Part shown: positions 43,446 through 55,403 of the stretch, piece after piece
Layout of the letters: every line of letters starts with the position of its first letter
Position numbering within the stretch: position 1 is the first letter of the stretch
Assembly (NCBI RefSeq): GCF_021155775.2
Contig: NC_060237.1
Location: 12,797,832-12,861,831, forward strand
Source of the DNA: Neodiprion pinetum
Lineage: Eukaryota; Arthropoda; Insecta; Hymenoptera; Diprionidae
Length of the DNA stretch: 64,000 bases
Direction of reading: 5' to 3'
Notes under the pieces: model-generated
Told to the model about the DNA's origin: nothing
Database searches by the model: none
The model's input: the letters and a program-made list of their open reading frames with translations, nothing else
Made by a program: the position numbers and the translations under genes

Positions 43446-45665
43446 ATTATTTCTTCTTTGAAGTTTATAATTTACTTGAAACTCACTTCATACATTTTGA
43501 TAGGTTTTCACTTTCTCAGTATCTACGTATATAAAAAGTTTTGAATGCATGAGTACCTGATTTATGATAAAAAAAAATTAAGAACGTTACATTTTTGAAG
43601 CTTCGAAAGGTATCTCTATTACCGTCTTTGTAATAGAAATTCTTAAATTTTCCAAGTTTTCGAGACTAATCGCTATTCCGTAATGTGTAAAATCATTAGT
43701 AAAGTTAAATCGATGCCTGTTCTCTAAGTATGAATCACTGGCAGTTAATTGATAGTCTTCGGTTATAAGTATATTACGGAAAAAATCAATGGTATTTACT
43801 TATAAATTTTCGTAGGTGAGTAGATCAATATTGACAAGTGACTGAATTTCGCCTTTTTGAAAGTATACTATAACAATAGGAATATATAACAAATACAAAT
43901 AGATTGAATCGATACGATGAGTTACGAAAATACGGTCTCAAGGAAGGTCAAGGAAGATCGTGTAAACAAAACAGCGAGCTCTGTTCCATGAGCGACGTAG
44001 TACATGTATCTCCCAACTGAAGCACGCGGCTACGTGAACAACGTGCGATGATAATCTCAATGGTGAGCAATAAGGGCAACTCACCGGTATATTAAATGAT
44101 TATTGAACATCTGTATCTGGTTTATTACCTTAACTCACAGGCAATCCAAAGAAGTGGAGTGCAGACGTTATTTCACCTCGGGTTACGCTCTCTGTCACAT
44201 ACACATTAAGGCTATTATATATTAACTGTGGCACTTCACTTTGTGACACGTCTTTATTCACAAGGTGTTATGATCTGAATAATGGCCCGTGTTACCGGGC
44301 AGAGGTGGCTCAGAGCCCCCTCCCGCCGCTCTACTTCCGAAGGGATACGTTTGCTTGAATAACTCTATTTTCGCGCCTTCGCGTTACAGTATATTCGTGT
44401 CAAAGTGGTAAATGATATTAGAATCAGTTTTTAAAATTACGTTCTTGAAAGCTTTCCGATTTGTAACTACCGACAGTTAATAATAACTAGCTGCTATAAG
44501 TCCCTCACTCGCTAAAGCTCGTTCGGTGTGTTGTCCTTTCGGTTATGCCCCTTTGGTCGTCATAGATTTTCGGGCTTTAACGTCGAAATAAAAAAAAAAA
44601 AAATCGGTGACGTCATTTTCTGGCCATCCGAACATCCGGACATTCGAAATTTTCGCCTTGGAACTTTAATATACAGATAGTATCATAATTTGAGTTGAAT
44701 TATATTGCCAGCTAAATCTCTGTATTACCTGTAAAGTACAATATTGTTAATAACTTTGCGTACAATCAATTAGTGCTACTTACCATAAGGATAAAAAACA
44801 CGTGGAAGACGAATTGATGACACTGATATCACACCTCGACTTTACCAACAAAACTAATATTAGTTTTTTTGTGCAAGATTGCGCGCAAAAGTGAGAGAAA
44901 ACGAATCTCTGAATAATCGTCAGCACGATTTGACTCTCGTATACGTTACGCGTGTCCGAATGGCCATGTCTTTTGATCGAATCATGCGATTCATCCCCAC
45001 CCAGGTCAAGGCTACTCTTGAATTGATCATTTTGTCGTGCAAGCGTGATAACTCGCCCGCGTTAGCGGAATCCTTATTATGAACTAGCGTGTTTAAGGGA
45101 GATTCGTCTTTGCAGCAGCTGCGAGGAACACATTGCCCGATCGGACTTCCCCGCCAACCTGGCTGTAACTCGCACAAATAATGAGCGAACGCTTTTGTTT
45201 ACGCTTCTGGTTCGATTTTAAAAGGCGTACTACTGATCTGCTTTATATTTTGGGAGCATAATCAAAAAGATTTGTTTCTTAGACTAGGAAGTTCTTCGTG
45301 ACAATGTTGATCTCATAATTGTTAATTTCGATGATTAAAGATCGTTTTCGGTTGAACCTTCCATAAATTTAAAGATCGATTTATTTAAATTGTGGAACTA
45401 TGTAGTTGAATTCCGTTGCAATTTTCTGGAAGATTGTTTTTCGTAAACGATTCGTGCTATTAATTCATGATTGCCAGAATGTTGCACCGTTATTTACACA
45501 GTCCCAGACCTTTATTCATTAATAAATGGAAAACCCCAGTGATTTTATGGAGACTGAAATTTTAATGTTATTACTTGGATATCAGAAGAAGCATAATAAA
45601 TTGATGTTTTCGAGCATGCTCTAGTCAGTCTTTATCGAAGAAATTATCGATTTATTAAAACATGA
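43446..45665. other. 2.2 kb with no supported gene
   Basis: Mostly AT-rich. A GC-richer patch at 44150-44390 has TGTGACAC and GCGTTACAG motifs suggestive of LTR debris, but no duplication or partner was seen. A frame at 44879-45082 has no recognisable feature. Confidence 0.4.
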
Positions 45666-45670
45666 CAAAC

Positions 45671-46086
45671 TGTTTCGGCAAGGTATCGAATAGTTGAATG
45701 TGTGTCTCGCGACACTGAAAATCGTCCTCACACATGTACGCACACTCGCGTGCAATGTTTACTTGCCGTCTCTGCGTCAAATCTCGCCGCTTGCCCGTGT
45801 CGCGACTCAAAACCCATCAGCTGTATCTCCTGTATTGTCTACTATCTCGAAATCATGTATGTGTATAATCTATGTGTTCTCTCGCTCTGTAAAATCTCCA
45901 CTCTCTGTAACGTTCTCTTGCGATACGGTCTGTATCGCCACATCGAAACCAATAAAAGTCTCGTTTATCGGTAATCATTATCTCTCTCCATCTCAACAAC
46001 ACTTTCGTTTCATTCACACTCGTTCTCATCACTAATTCGCGGATCCCACGTCGACGGTCCATATCTTTTTGCCTTCTCTCTGAACA
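45671..46086 (+). repeat. 5-prime LTR of the BEL/Pao element
   Basis: Starts TGTTTCGGCAAGG and ends CTCTGAACA. Contains AATAAA near 45951 as the likely polyadenylation signal. Open frames inside it are not genes. Confidence 0.95.
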
Positions 46087-46091
46087 TTTTT

Positions 46092-46108
46092 TGGTCCTTC
46101 GAGCCGGA
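46092..46108 (+). promoter_or_regulatory. Primer-binding site of the BEL/Pao element
   Basis: TGGTCCTTCGAGCCGGA, five bases after the 5-prime LTR. It starts with TGG, complementary to a tRNA CCA end, and matches the form used by insect BEL/Pao elements. Confidence 0.75.
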
Positions 46109-46468
46109 TCAGTCGCGAATCGAATCGGATCATTCGCAAATCGAGTCGAATCTTTCGAATCGTTGCGACTTACGGGAAAACGAATTAGCTAGTGAGTGAA
46201 ACGGAACTATCGCGTGTGCATCAAGTTGCGAAAGTTCACGTTATCAAAGTGAACAATCTCGTTATCGGTGAAAACCATCAACAAAAATCAGTCGCGTCCG
46301 TTAAATTCAAACGTGCGGTGTCCTCTCTAGTGACCGTGACTAAGATCTGAGCGTCAACAACACCGATCTCTCGAAGTGTGAATCGCGTCGTGCTACTATC
46401 AGTGTGTTTGTGTCTCGTTCGTGAAAACTCAGTTCGTCGCGTGAGTTTAAATCCTCTCGTACATCAAC

Positions 46469-47335
46469 ATGTCGATCGAAGAACATATCGAACGTCAAAA
46501 CGACTACATTTGGCGCATCTCTCGTGCCGTCGACAACCAGCGCAAGCTCGGCGAGGCAAAAATCACTCACGGGCAGGTGAAGTCGCGGCTTAATGCTTTA
46601 AATTCAAGTTGGAATAAGTTCCAAGAGAATCACGAAAAGATCAGCGAGATCAAGTTCGCAGCAAAAGGTGATCAACTCGACGCGATCAAAAAGCTTTCGT
46701 ACTTCGCGGAAGATTATTACGGGCTGTGTGAAGAGCACTTCTTGAGTGGCGAAGGAGTGATGCTTGATCTTCTCGAATCGCTGAAGCCTGCGCCTGCAGC
46801 AACCGTGCAAGCCGCTGCAGCTCCTCAAGACGCACCAGCAGGAGGATCATCAAAACGGTTACCGCGTATCGAACTGCCCACTTTCGCGGGCAGCTACTCA
46901 AAATGGAAGCCGTTTCACGACCTCTTCTCGTCGATGATTCGCGAAAATTCGCAACTTTCAGAAGTGGAAAAGCTGCACCACCTCAAAACCAGTGTGACCG
47001 ATGAACCGTTACAACTTATCAAAAACATTTCTCTCACCGCAGAAAACTTCCCTCGAGCTTGGGAAACTCTCGTCTCACGATACGAAAACAAGCGGCTTCT
47101 GACTGATTCTCATCTCGCGACACTTTTCGCGATTCCTCGTGTCACTAAAAAATCATTATCGGAACTGAAGAGCTTGCACAGCAACACTTGCGAAGCTCTT
47201 GGCGCGCTCGAACTTCTCGATAGTCCCGAGAAATTAGGAGATCACATCATCGTACACATGACGATTCGCAAGCTCGACCCAGCATCTCTCGAAGAGTGGG
47301 AGAAAAGTGTTAGCGAGAAACTCGAGCCCCCCTAG
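46469..47335 (+). pseudogene. BEL/Pao Gag, N-terminal part up to a premature stop
   Basis: ATG at 46469 (context ACATGTCG) opens 288 codons. An N-terminal helical region and an Ala/Pro linker lead to a DUF1759-type capsid segment: LPTFAGSYSKWKPFHDLF, LHHLKTSV and LSELKSLHSNTCEALGAL. TAG at 47333-47335 interrupts it at SEKLEPP, after which the same frame continues with FAELKAFLIGRIHTLEAVE, the usual continuation of this domain. The stop is therefore inside Gag and not at a Gag-Pol boundary. Confidence 0.85.
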
Positions 47336-50300
47336 TTTGCGGAGCTCAAGGCGTTTCTCATCGGTCGCATCCACACCCTCGAAGCCGTGGAGCGAGCTCA
47401 TGCTCATAATCAAATCGCGACGTCGAAACCACACTCATCGCAAGGAAGGTCAAATCTTCAGACGACAAGGTCACATACAGCGCAATCAAAGGAACAGTCG
47501 TGTGCTCGTTGCGAAGGCAACCACTACATCGCGTTCTGTTCGACCTTTCGCGACAAATCTCTGGATCAAAGAAGGGAAGTGGTTTCTGCGAAAAAGCTTT
47601 GCTTCAATTGTCTCGGTCCACATCAGCAGAAGGACTGTCGATCCAACAAAACGTGTCGCGTGTGCAACGGTCGACATCATTCCTTGCTGCATCGAAACTC
47701 TTCCTCAATCTCGACAGCTGCTAACAGCGGCACATCTCAAAGACAGGCTGCAGTAGCGCAACCTGCAGTGCAGAACGCACCGATCTCGAATAGCGCCTCT
47801 CAGGTGAGCAACCACTCAGCTCAGCCTACAATGATAAAGCGCTCTCCAGTTCTTCTCGCCACAGTGCAATTGATCGCCTCGAATCCGGAGACTGGAGAAA
47901 GAATCATCGCTCACGCTCTACTCGATCAAGGATCGGAGAGTTCATTCGTCACGGAGTCGCTAGCGCAACAATTGCGACTACGTCGGCATCAAGCAACGAT
48001 ACCGATCATTGGCGTCGGAGCTCATCAATCGGCAGTGACTCGCGGCATCGCGACATTTCAACTCCAATCTCGTGCTCACACCTCGTTCTCGCGTCAGGTG
48101 GAGGCACTCGTGCTTCCACGACTCACATCGTATCTACCTTCATGTCGACTTCTCGTCGAAGACTGGCCTCATCTACGAGGGCTCAACCTTGCGGATCCAA
48201 GCTTTGCACATCCTAGTCAAATCGACGTAATTCTCGGAGCTGACATCTACAGCAACATCATTGGTCAAGGAGTTCGAAGAGGAGCACCAGGAACACCAAT
48301 CGCGCAAGAAACTCAGTTCGGTTGGGTCCTCTCCGGCTGCGTTTTAGCGGAAGCAGCAAGCCCCTCGTATGGCGCAGTCCAAGGCTTCCAATGCTCCCTC
48401 GATCACGAACTGCTCGATCTCGTGCCGCAGTTTTGGAAGCAGGAAGAAGTGTCGAAACCTTTGGCACTAACTTCCGAAGAAGAGCGTTGTGAGCAACACT
48501 TTCGCGAAACGGTTTCTCGAACTGCGTCCGGTCGTTACGTAGTTCGGCTGCCGCTCAAGGACAATTCGGTAGAGCTCGGCTACTCGCGGAATCCCGCGCA
48601 TCAAATGCTCCCTTGTTTGGAGAAACGGTTCGGTAGCGACGCGAAACTCAAGGAGGCTTACTCGAGCTTCCTTCGTGAATATCGTAAACTCGGGCACATG
48701 CGTCGCGCTATCAATACACCTGAAGACTATTCCTGCGTGTTTTATCTTCCCCATCACGGTGTAGTTCGCGACAGCAGTTCAACAACAAAGTTGCGTGTCG
48801 TGTTCAACGGGTCTCAAAGAACCAACCTCGGACTCTCTCTCAATGACAATCTTCTCGTCGGTCCAAAAGTGCAAACCGACCTCGCGGACGTTCTCTTACG
48901 CTGGCGACAATATCCAGTCGCGTTCTCATCAGACATCGTCAAGATGTACCGACAAATTTTGGTCCACAATGATGACCAAGATTTTCAGCGAATCCTCTGG
49001 AGGGAAGAACCAGAGCTACCGATTGAAGAATATCAACTGACTACGGTAACGTATGGTCTTGCAAGCGCTCCGTATCTCGCGATCCGTGTTCTTCATTAAC
49101 TCGTTCAGGACGACGGTGAGCAGTATCCCTTTGCGAGCCACGTCATTCTCGAGAACACGTACGTCGACGACATCCTCTCAGGAGCAGAGGACGTTGATCA
49201 AGGTCGCGAGAAAATCAACGAACTCAATCAATTGCTCAAGGCGGGCGGCTTTGAACTTCAAAAGTGGACTTTAAGCCACCCATAAACTCTCGTTGACATT
49301 TCTCGAAACCATCAAGAGATCGCGATGCATCTGAATCTCGATCAAAGTCCATTCTTTCGGGCTCTCGGTCTTGCGTGGAGACCAGACATCGACGCGTTCG
49401 CGTTCTTTCCGCAAATTCATCAAACTAGGGACAATTTCACGAAACGAAAAGTTTTCTCACAAACCGCGCAGCTCTTTGATCCTCTCGGATGGCTCTCGCC
49501 GATCACGATCAGAGCCAAAATCTTTATGCAGGAGTTGTGGGCACTCGGTTTCGACTGGGACGAGCCGCTCTCAGCTTCATTGTCCTCGCGATGGATCGAG
49601 TTTCTACAAGATCTCCAAGGCATCTCAGCTATCACCATCCCACGATGGATCGGGTCAAGTTTAGCATCTCTCGGGATAGAGATCCACGGTTTCGCGGACG
49701 CCTCTCAAAGTGCATTAGGCGCAGTGATCTACGCGCGAACGTATATCAACACTCACGAAGTGCGCGTTTCACTAGTGTGCGCGAAAACTAAAGTAGCGCC
49801 GCTAAAGAAGGTGACAATTCCTCGTCTCGAACTCTTCGCTGCGAATCTTTTCGTCCGGTTGATGTGTCATGTGAAAAAGACTCTTAATTTCGAAAACACC
49901 CCGGTTTATCTGTGGACGGATTCCACAGTCGCGCTCGCGTGGATCAAAAGCCACCCATCGCGGTGGAAGGAATTCGTTCGTAATCGCGTAACGGAAATCC
50001 AAGAGTTCGCGCGCGCTCATCGGTATCACATCTCGGGTTTTGAAAACCCCACTGATCTTGCGTCTCGTGGTGCATCTCCGGAGCAACTCCAAAAATCAGA
50101 ACTTTGGGCCTTCGGACCATCCTGGCTCTCGAAGCCTTCTGTCAATTGGCCATCCTTATCTCCGCGACCGGAAGAAAACATTCATCTCGAGGAAAGAAAA
50201 GGGCTGTCGACGCACATCGCAACTGCTAAGCCGCTACAAATCTGGGATCTCGTCGATCGCTACTCAAAACTATCGACTCCCCTCAAAGTCACATCATTGT

Positions 50301-51745
50301 GTAAACACGCAGCAAATCGGTTCCTCGCGAAGACGACATCGAATCGCGTAAACACGTCTATCACTGTCGGACCGATCTCTACTCTCGAATTGAGCGACGC
50401 CCAACTGTTTTGGACCAAGGTGACCCAGCAGGCGTACTTTGCAAAAGAAATTCGCCAAATCGAGACAAGCTCAAGTCTCACTCGAAGTCATCCACTATCG
50501 CGACTCACGCCGTTCATCGATTCGAACGGATTCCTCAGAGTCAGTGGTCGACTGAATCACTCATTGCTTTCGTATGACGAATAGCACCCGTTCATCTTGC
50601 CTCGCGAATCATCGTTCTCCACATTGATCATCGATCATCATCATCGGTTGACGCTCCACGGAGGTCCGCAACTCACTCTCGCTACAATCCGACAGCGGTA
50701 CTGGATCCTGGGAGGAAGAGTACCGATCCGCATGTTCATACATCGTTGCGTTCCTTGTGCGCGTCATCGCGCCACCCTCAGCAGCCAACAGATGGGCCAA
50801 CTCCCTCAGTCTCGAGTCACGCAATCAAGGCCGTTTTTTCACTCTGGCGTTGACTACGCTGGTCCATTCTCGATTCGAGCCTCCCGCGGAAGAGGAGCGA
50901 AATCATGCAAGGGATATATCGTTATCTTCATCTGCTTCACGACCTCGGCTGTGCATCTCGAGCTAGTTTCGGACTACACGACGGAGGCATTCATCGCGGC
51001 GTACAAGCGCTTCACATCTCGACGAGGAATTTGTGCCTCAATCACAAGCGATTGTGGAACGAATCTCGTCGGCGCAGACTCAGAACTTCTTCGTCCTCTC
51101 GCTGCATCGTCAAAGGAGTTCTCAGAAATCGCAAACATCCTTGCATCACACGGAACCCAGTGGCGGTTCAATCCTCCCTCCACGCCTTATTTCGGTGGAA
51201 AATGGGAAGCCGGAGTGAAATCAGTCAAATTTCACCTCAAACGAGTCATCGGAGAAGCTACTCAAACGTTCGAGCAATTCGCGACGTTCCTCACGCAAGT
51301 AGAAGCCACGCTTAATTCTCGACCTCTTTGCGCTATCTCGGACGATCCACGGGATCCAAGTGCCTTGACTCCAGGACACTTTCTCGTCGGCTCAGCATTG
51401 AACACAATTCCTGAGCCGTCACTCATCGAGGTGCCAGTTCAACGGCGATCGCATTGGCAACACTCGCGGCAAATGCTGGAGCGTTTTTGGAAACGGTGGA
51501 GTACGGAGTATCTTCAGTCCTTCCAAAACCTCTCGAAATGGCAGACTTATCACGGGAACATCAAAATCGGATCGATCGTTCTCGTAAAAAACGAAAATCT
51601 ACCTCCATCTGTGTGGCCCCTCGCGAAAGTGATCGAAGTGCATCCGGGAACCGACGGTCTCGTTCGCGTTGTGACCGTTAAAACGAAATCCTCTGTGTTA
51701 AAATGTCCAATCGTAAAATTGTGTGTGCTTCCAGTGTCCTCTTAA
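47336..51745 (+). pseudogene. BEL/Pao Gag zinc knuckles and Pol polyprotein, three in-frame stops
   Basis: In order: three zinc knuckles (CARCEGNHYIAFC, CFNCLGPHQQKDC, CRVCNGRHHSLLH), an aspartic protease with LLDQGSESSFV in place of a D-S/T-G site, reverse transcriptase (VVFNGSQ, then YVDDIL near 49159), RNase H (GFADASQSALGAV, LWTDSTVALAW), an integrase with zinc-binding CVPCARHRA, GVDYAGPF, TSDCGTNLVGA and PYFGGKWEAGVKS, and a DUF5641-type C-terminus (HWQHSRQMLERFWKRW). TAA at 49097 and 49283 and TAG at 50582 interrupt one continuous frame; no frameshift is present. It would have reverse-transcribed and integrated the element. Confidence 0.9.
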
Positions 51746-51832
51746 GACTATCATTGACTCTAAGAATAAATAACGCACGGCGGGTGGCATAATCTAATTT
51801 TGCGATCGTTACCGATAGCGAAGCGGGCGGTA

Positions 51833-52248
51833 TGTTTCGGCAAGGTATCGAATAGTTAAATGTGTGTCTCGCGACACTCAAAATCGTCCTCGCACATGTA
51901 CGCACACTCGCGTGCAATGTTTACTTGCCGTCTCTGCGTCAAATCTCGCCGCTTGCCCGTGTCGCGACTCAAAACCCATCAGCTGTATCTCATGTATTGT
52001 CTACTATCTCGAAATCATGTATGTGTATAATCTATGTGTTCTCTCGCTCTGTAAAATCTTCACTCTCTGTAACGTTCTCTTGCGATACGGTCTGTATCGC
52101 CACATCGAAACCAATAAAAGTCTCGTTTATCGGTAATCATTATCTCTCTCCATCTCAACAACACTTTCGTTTCATTCACACTCGTTCTCATCACTAATTC
52201 GCGGATCCCACGTCGATGATCCATATTTTTTTGCCTTCTTTCTAAACA
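51833..52248 (+). repeat. 3-prime LTR of the BEL/Pao element
   Basis: Starts TGTTTCGGCAAGG and ends TTTCTAAACA, preceded by a purine-rich GCGAAGCGGGCGG tract. About ten substitutions relative to the 5-prime LTR, many of them C/T or G/A. Confidence 0.95.
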
Positions 52249-52253
52249 CAAAC

Positions 52254-52739
52254 CAATTGGAAATATCGATGTAATACGGCTTTATTCGATGAAATATAAA
52301 AGGAAGCCACTGAAATTCGCCTAAATATAGAAAAATGCGCGGTTTTTCGATCGTGAAGTGTGAACACGTCACTTTGAGTGAAACACAGAAGTTTTGGTAT
52401 GTATATATTCAGTATTCCATGCAAAATGGCACTTAATTATACGTTTTCGCATCAGTGTTATGTAGGCGTTGTGATAAGTAAGACCAAGTGACGTGCCCAC
52501 ACTTCGCGATAGAGTAAGCGCTCGTTTTCCTATATTTGGGCGAGTTACATAGGCTTGTCTTCATATTCATAAAAAGGAACCCTTATAACATCGATATTTC
52601 CGATTAATTCGTCATATTTCAAAAAATCAATAATTTAGTAGATGTAGACTGACTACTGTATGCTCGTAATCAATTTGAGTTACAATTCAACCTCACGCAG
52701 GACTTCAAAGTACGGGATGACAATGACCTGATATAGAAT
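52254..52739. other. No gene seen
   Basis: Flank of the BEL element; AT-rich and without a supported feature. Confidence 0.5.
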
Positions 52740-53635
52740 AGTGGGGTTAGTTCGTTAGGGGCTGCTGCTGAAAAATCAGAGTTGCGGTATTTCGTCTGCT
52801 CACAAGTTGCTGAGCATCCTCCAAAAAGAAATTTCTCGATTCCACTGAATTAGAGGGTACTTCTCCAGTGACGTTGGACGTATAAGCGGGGGTAGGTCGT
52901 TGGGGGTTGCTGCTCAAAATTCAGAGTTGCGGTATTTTGTCTGCTCATAATTCACTGAGCATCCTTCAAAAAGAAATTTTTCGATCTCACTGAATTTGTG
53001 GGTACTTTTCTGATGACGCTGGACGTATAAGCGGGGGTAGGTCGTTGGGGGTTGCTGTTCAAGAATTAGAGTTGTGGTATTTCGTCTGCTCATAAATCAC
53101 TGAGCATCCTGTAAAAAGAAATCTTTCGATTTCATTGAATTTGAGGGTACTTCTCCGGTGACGCCGGACGTATAAGCGGGGGTAGGTCGTTGGGGGTTGG
53201 TGCTAAAAAATTGAAGCTCGCATGTTCGGATTGCTCATAATGTACCCATAATTTAGCTATTGTCAAATATTTTCATTTTTTTTTTTCATTGGTCGGAGGG
53301 CTGGGCCCCCCTCCCACTTAAAAACCATAATTCCTGCCTCACCGCTTGTGCTCAAAAATCGAAACTTGCATCTTTCGACTGCTCAGAAAGTGCTCATAAT
53401 CCAAGGATTTTTTTTTTTTTGTATCTTCTGTCAATTTTCAATGTTGGGGAGGGGGGGTGGGCTGAGTATTTACGTACCTGGCCCTCCCACTCAAAAACCG
53501 AAATTCCTGCTACATCGCTCCTGCTCAAAAATCGAAACTTGAACATTCTGCGTGCTCATAAATTGCTCGTAATTTCTCGGGTATAGATTTTTGATGTTGT
53601 GGACTTGGGGGGGGGGGGGGGGGGGGGGGTAGATA
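52740..53635 (-). repeat. Dispersed GAGCA-rich repeat, uninterrupted copy (inverted)
   Basis: Reverse-complement copy of the repeat at 5160-5330 plus 12326-13150. About three to four 145-bp units occupy 52740-53210 (marker GCGGGGGTAGGTCGTTGGGG near 52886, 53032 and 53175), followed by the unique part with GGGCTGGGCCCCCCTCCCAC and CAAAAATCGAAACTTG twice. It preserves the empty insertion site of the 7-kb element near 53462-53480. It ends in a G tract at 53608-53628. Confidence 0.85.
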
Positions 53636-53980
53636 TACAGACGTCAGTTCAAGTGATTCTGCGAGATTGTAGGCGAGCTTCAGAGATTCTTCACGCGTCA
53701 GCGGCATACATCTAATCGACCAATCTATCACGTGATCTGCCAGCACGTTTTTGTACTCCTCGGAGAATGTGAAATCGAATCTCCCCCGTCGAGGCTTAAA
53801 AGTGCAGTCACCCCTACTTCTCATAATTTTCTCGCGATCGCACAAGGTACTTTTTGGTACTCCATATCTCACCGCAGCTTCTCGACCTTTTATATAGCCA
53901 CTCAAGACTCTTTGAACTGCCTTCTTTATATTTCCTTCGGAATATTTCCTTCTCTTGAGTCCTTTTGATTGGTTAGCCAT
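53525..53980 (-). pseudogene. Pipsqueak/pogo-type HTH protein, truncated and fused to repeat
   Basis: Residues 8-58 form an HTH_psq domain: RKYSEGNIKKAVQRVLSG, REAAVRYGVPKSTLCDR. Residues 70-113 resemble the next segment of pogo/jerky-type transposases (SEEYKNVLADHVIDW, PLTREESLKLAYNLAESL). After SVYL the frame enters the poly-G tract and codes PPPPPPPP and then repeat sequence to a stop. The coding part proper is about 53633-53980; the 3-prime remainder, including any DDE domain, was replaced by the dispersed repeat. Only DNA binding could survive. Confidence 0.65.
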
Positions 53981-54310
53981 GGTAGAACAACACTAAAACA
54001 CGTCAGAACAAGTTTCGTATAAATAATTGAATTTAGAGAAAAAATTGGGTGTCTGCTATTTGGGGACAAATCGGGTGTTCGATAATAGGGACCCGTAATG
54101 CACAGCTAATTAATGAAATATGTGCTTGTTTGCAAATATATCAACTTTCATTGACCATTATCTGAAAGAATGCATACCAATGAACATCCCAGACCAAAAA
54201 TAAAATAACAGAATCAACTGTTTCTCGGCGATACACGGGCGCTCACGGCCTCATGCGGTGCATCCCCACCGCTACGTCCGTTGTGCAGGTTCGAACCAAG
54301 CAAGAAAACT
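53981..54310. other. No gene seen
   Basis: Interval between the HTH remnant and the polymerase fragment. A GGTTCGAACC palindrome near 54288 has no tRNA context. Confidence 0.5.
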
Positions 54311-54366
54311 ATAGATGCTATGTTTACTTTGGGATCTACGACGTGTGATCGGTACTGGGTGCCATC

Positions 54367-54895
54367 CGGCGTTACGGGACTTCCCCCTACACCGACACTG
54401 ACAGCCTTATTTACCAATTCAATATACCGAATATCTATAATATCCTCAAACGTAATGTCCACGCAATGTTTGACACTTTTGACTACCCTCCCGACAATGT
54501 GTACGGTATTCTGCTCAAAAACGAAAAACGTCTGGGCCTGACGAAGGATGAGAACACCGGAAAAATGATGAAGTTTATTGGGTTACGAGCGAAACCTTAC
54601 ACATTTACCACCATGGGTGACGAATAAAAGAAATACATCAACGACATCAAAGTGAGCAAACGTGCCAATGGTGTCAAAAGTTCAACATTAAACACTATTA
54701 CGTTTGACGTTTATAAGCGCTGTCTGTTGGCTTACAAAGAGTTGGCACGACCACAATGTCTAATACGTAGCAAGAAACACCAAGTTAGCACTATCGTATA
54801 GAAAAAATTGGCTCCGACTTGGCAAGATGACAAGCAGCAATTGATACCTGGGCAGACCGACACCGTACTTTGGGGGTTTACCGGTGCCCGACAAT
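54367..54895 (+). pseudogene. C-terminal fragment of viral DNA polymerase B, element 2
   Basis: The plus-strand frame reads YTDTDSLIYQF (motif C), then DNVYGILLKNEKRLGLTKDE, GLRAKPYTFTTMGDE, SKRANGVKSSTLNTITFDVY and RSKKHQVSTI. It aligns along its length with 24782-25190 of element 1. In-frame stops occur after TTMGDE (about 54625) and after STIV (about 54798). Everything upstream of motif C is missing. It ends at a point equivalent to the element-1 gene. Confidence 0.8.
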
Positions 54896-55403
54896 GAACT
54901 AGCCATAGTGTGAAACTGCAGGCATAGCACCGTTGTAAATATTTGCGTCAGACACCTTGCACGATCCTTCATCAGGCACAGACGTTTCTTCATCAATACG
55001 ATATTGGACGGATCAAAGTTTCAAATGTGAATACCATGTATTGAAAAATTCATATATTCAAAAATTATTTATTTACTATCAATATATTCAGCAATTATTC
55101 TGTATGTTTATTCGTTTACCGAAGAAAAGTTGTCAGAAAATGAAAAAAGTTTTCCAATGTTTTTGCCCATTTGATTAACGCTTGAGAAAAAATTTCCATA
55201 AATAACTAAAAGTTATCCAGAAACGAAAAGGTTCCCAAAAAATAAAATATCTATTAATCGTATGGAAAATTGTGTGTTAATGTTGTTATTATCATCATTT
55301 TCAAAGTAATAGATATGACATGTGTTTACAAAGGAGAACAAATGCAGAAATATTTCTATAGTTAAATCCTTTATTGTAGTTCTGCAAATACGTGACAATT
55401 ATG
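54896..55403. other. 3-prime region between convergent polymerase and integrase, no gene
   Basis: AT-rich; corresponds in position to the 205-bp termination region 25265-25469 of element 1 but is longer. Confidence 0.4.

Larger units (their letters stand above)
45671..52248 (+). mobile_element. Complete BEL/Pao LTR retrotransposon, 6578 bp
   Basis: Two 416-bp LTRs (45671-46086 and 51833-52248) differ at about 10 positions (about 97.6 percent identity). A perfect 5-bp duplication CAAAC lies at 45666-45670 and 52249-52253, the length expected for BEL. A primer-binding site follows the 5-prime LTR. Gag and Pol lie in one single reading frame broken only by in-frame stops at 47333 (TAG), 49097 (TAA), 49283 (TAA) and 50582 (TAG). 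The copy is inactive but young. Confidence 0.95.

Noticed and set aside
45694..46035. Open frame repeated at 45694 and 51862
   Set aside because: Both lie entirely within the BEL LTRs and differ only by LTR substitutions; not a gene.
47333..47335. TAG in the BEL Gag considered as programmed readthrough
   Set aside because: It falls inside the Gag domain, before the zinc knuckles, and three other stops interrupt the same frame, so nonsense decay is simpler.
54240..54310. GGTTCGAACC considered as the T-arm of a tRNA
   Set aside because: The stem extends only two base pairs and no acceptor, D or anticodon arms can be drawn around it.
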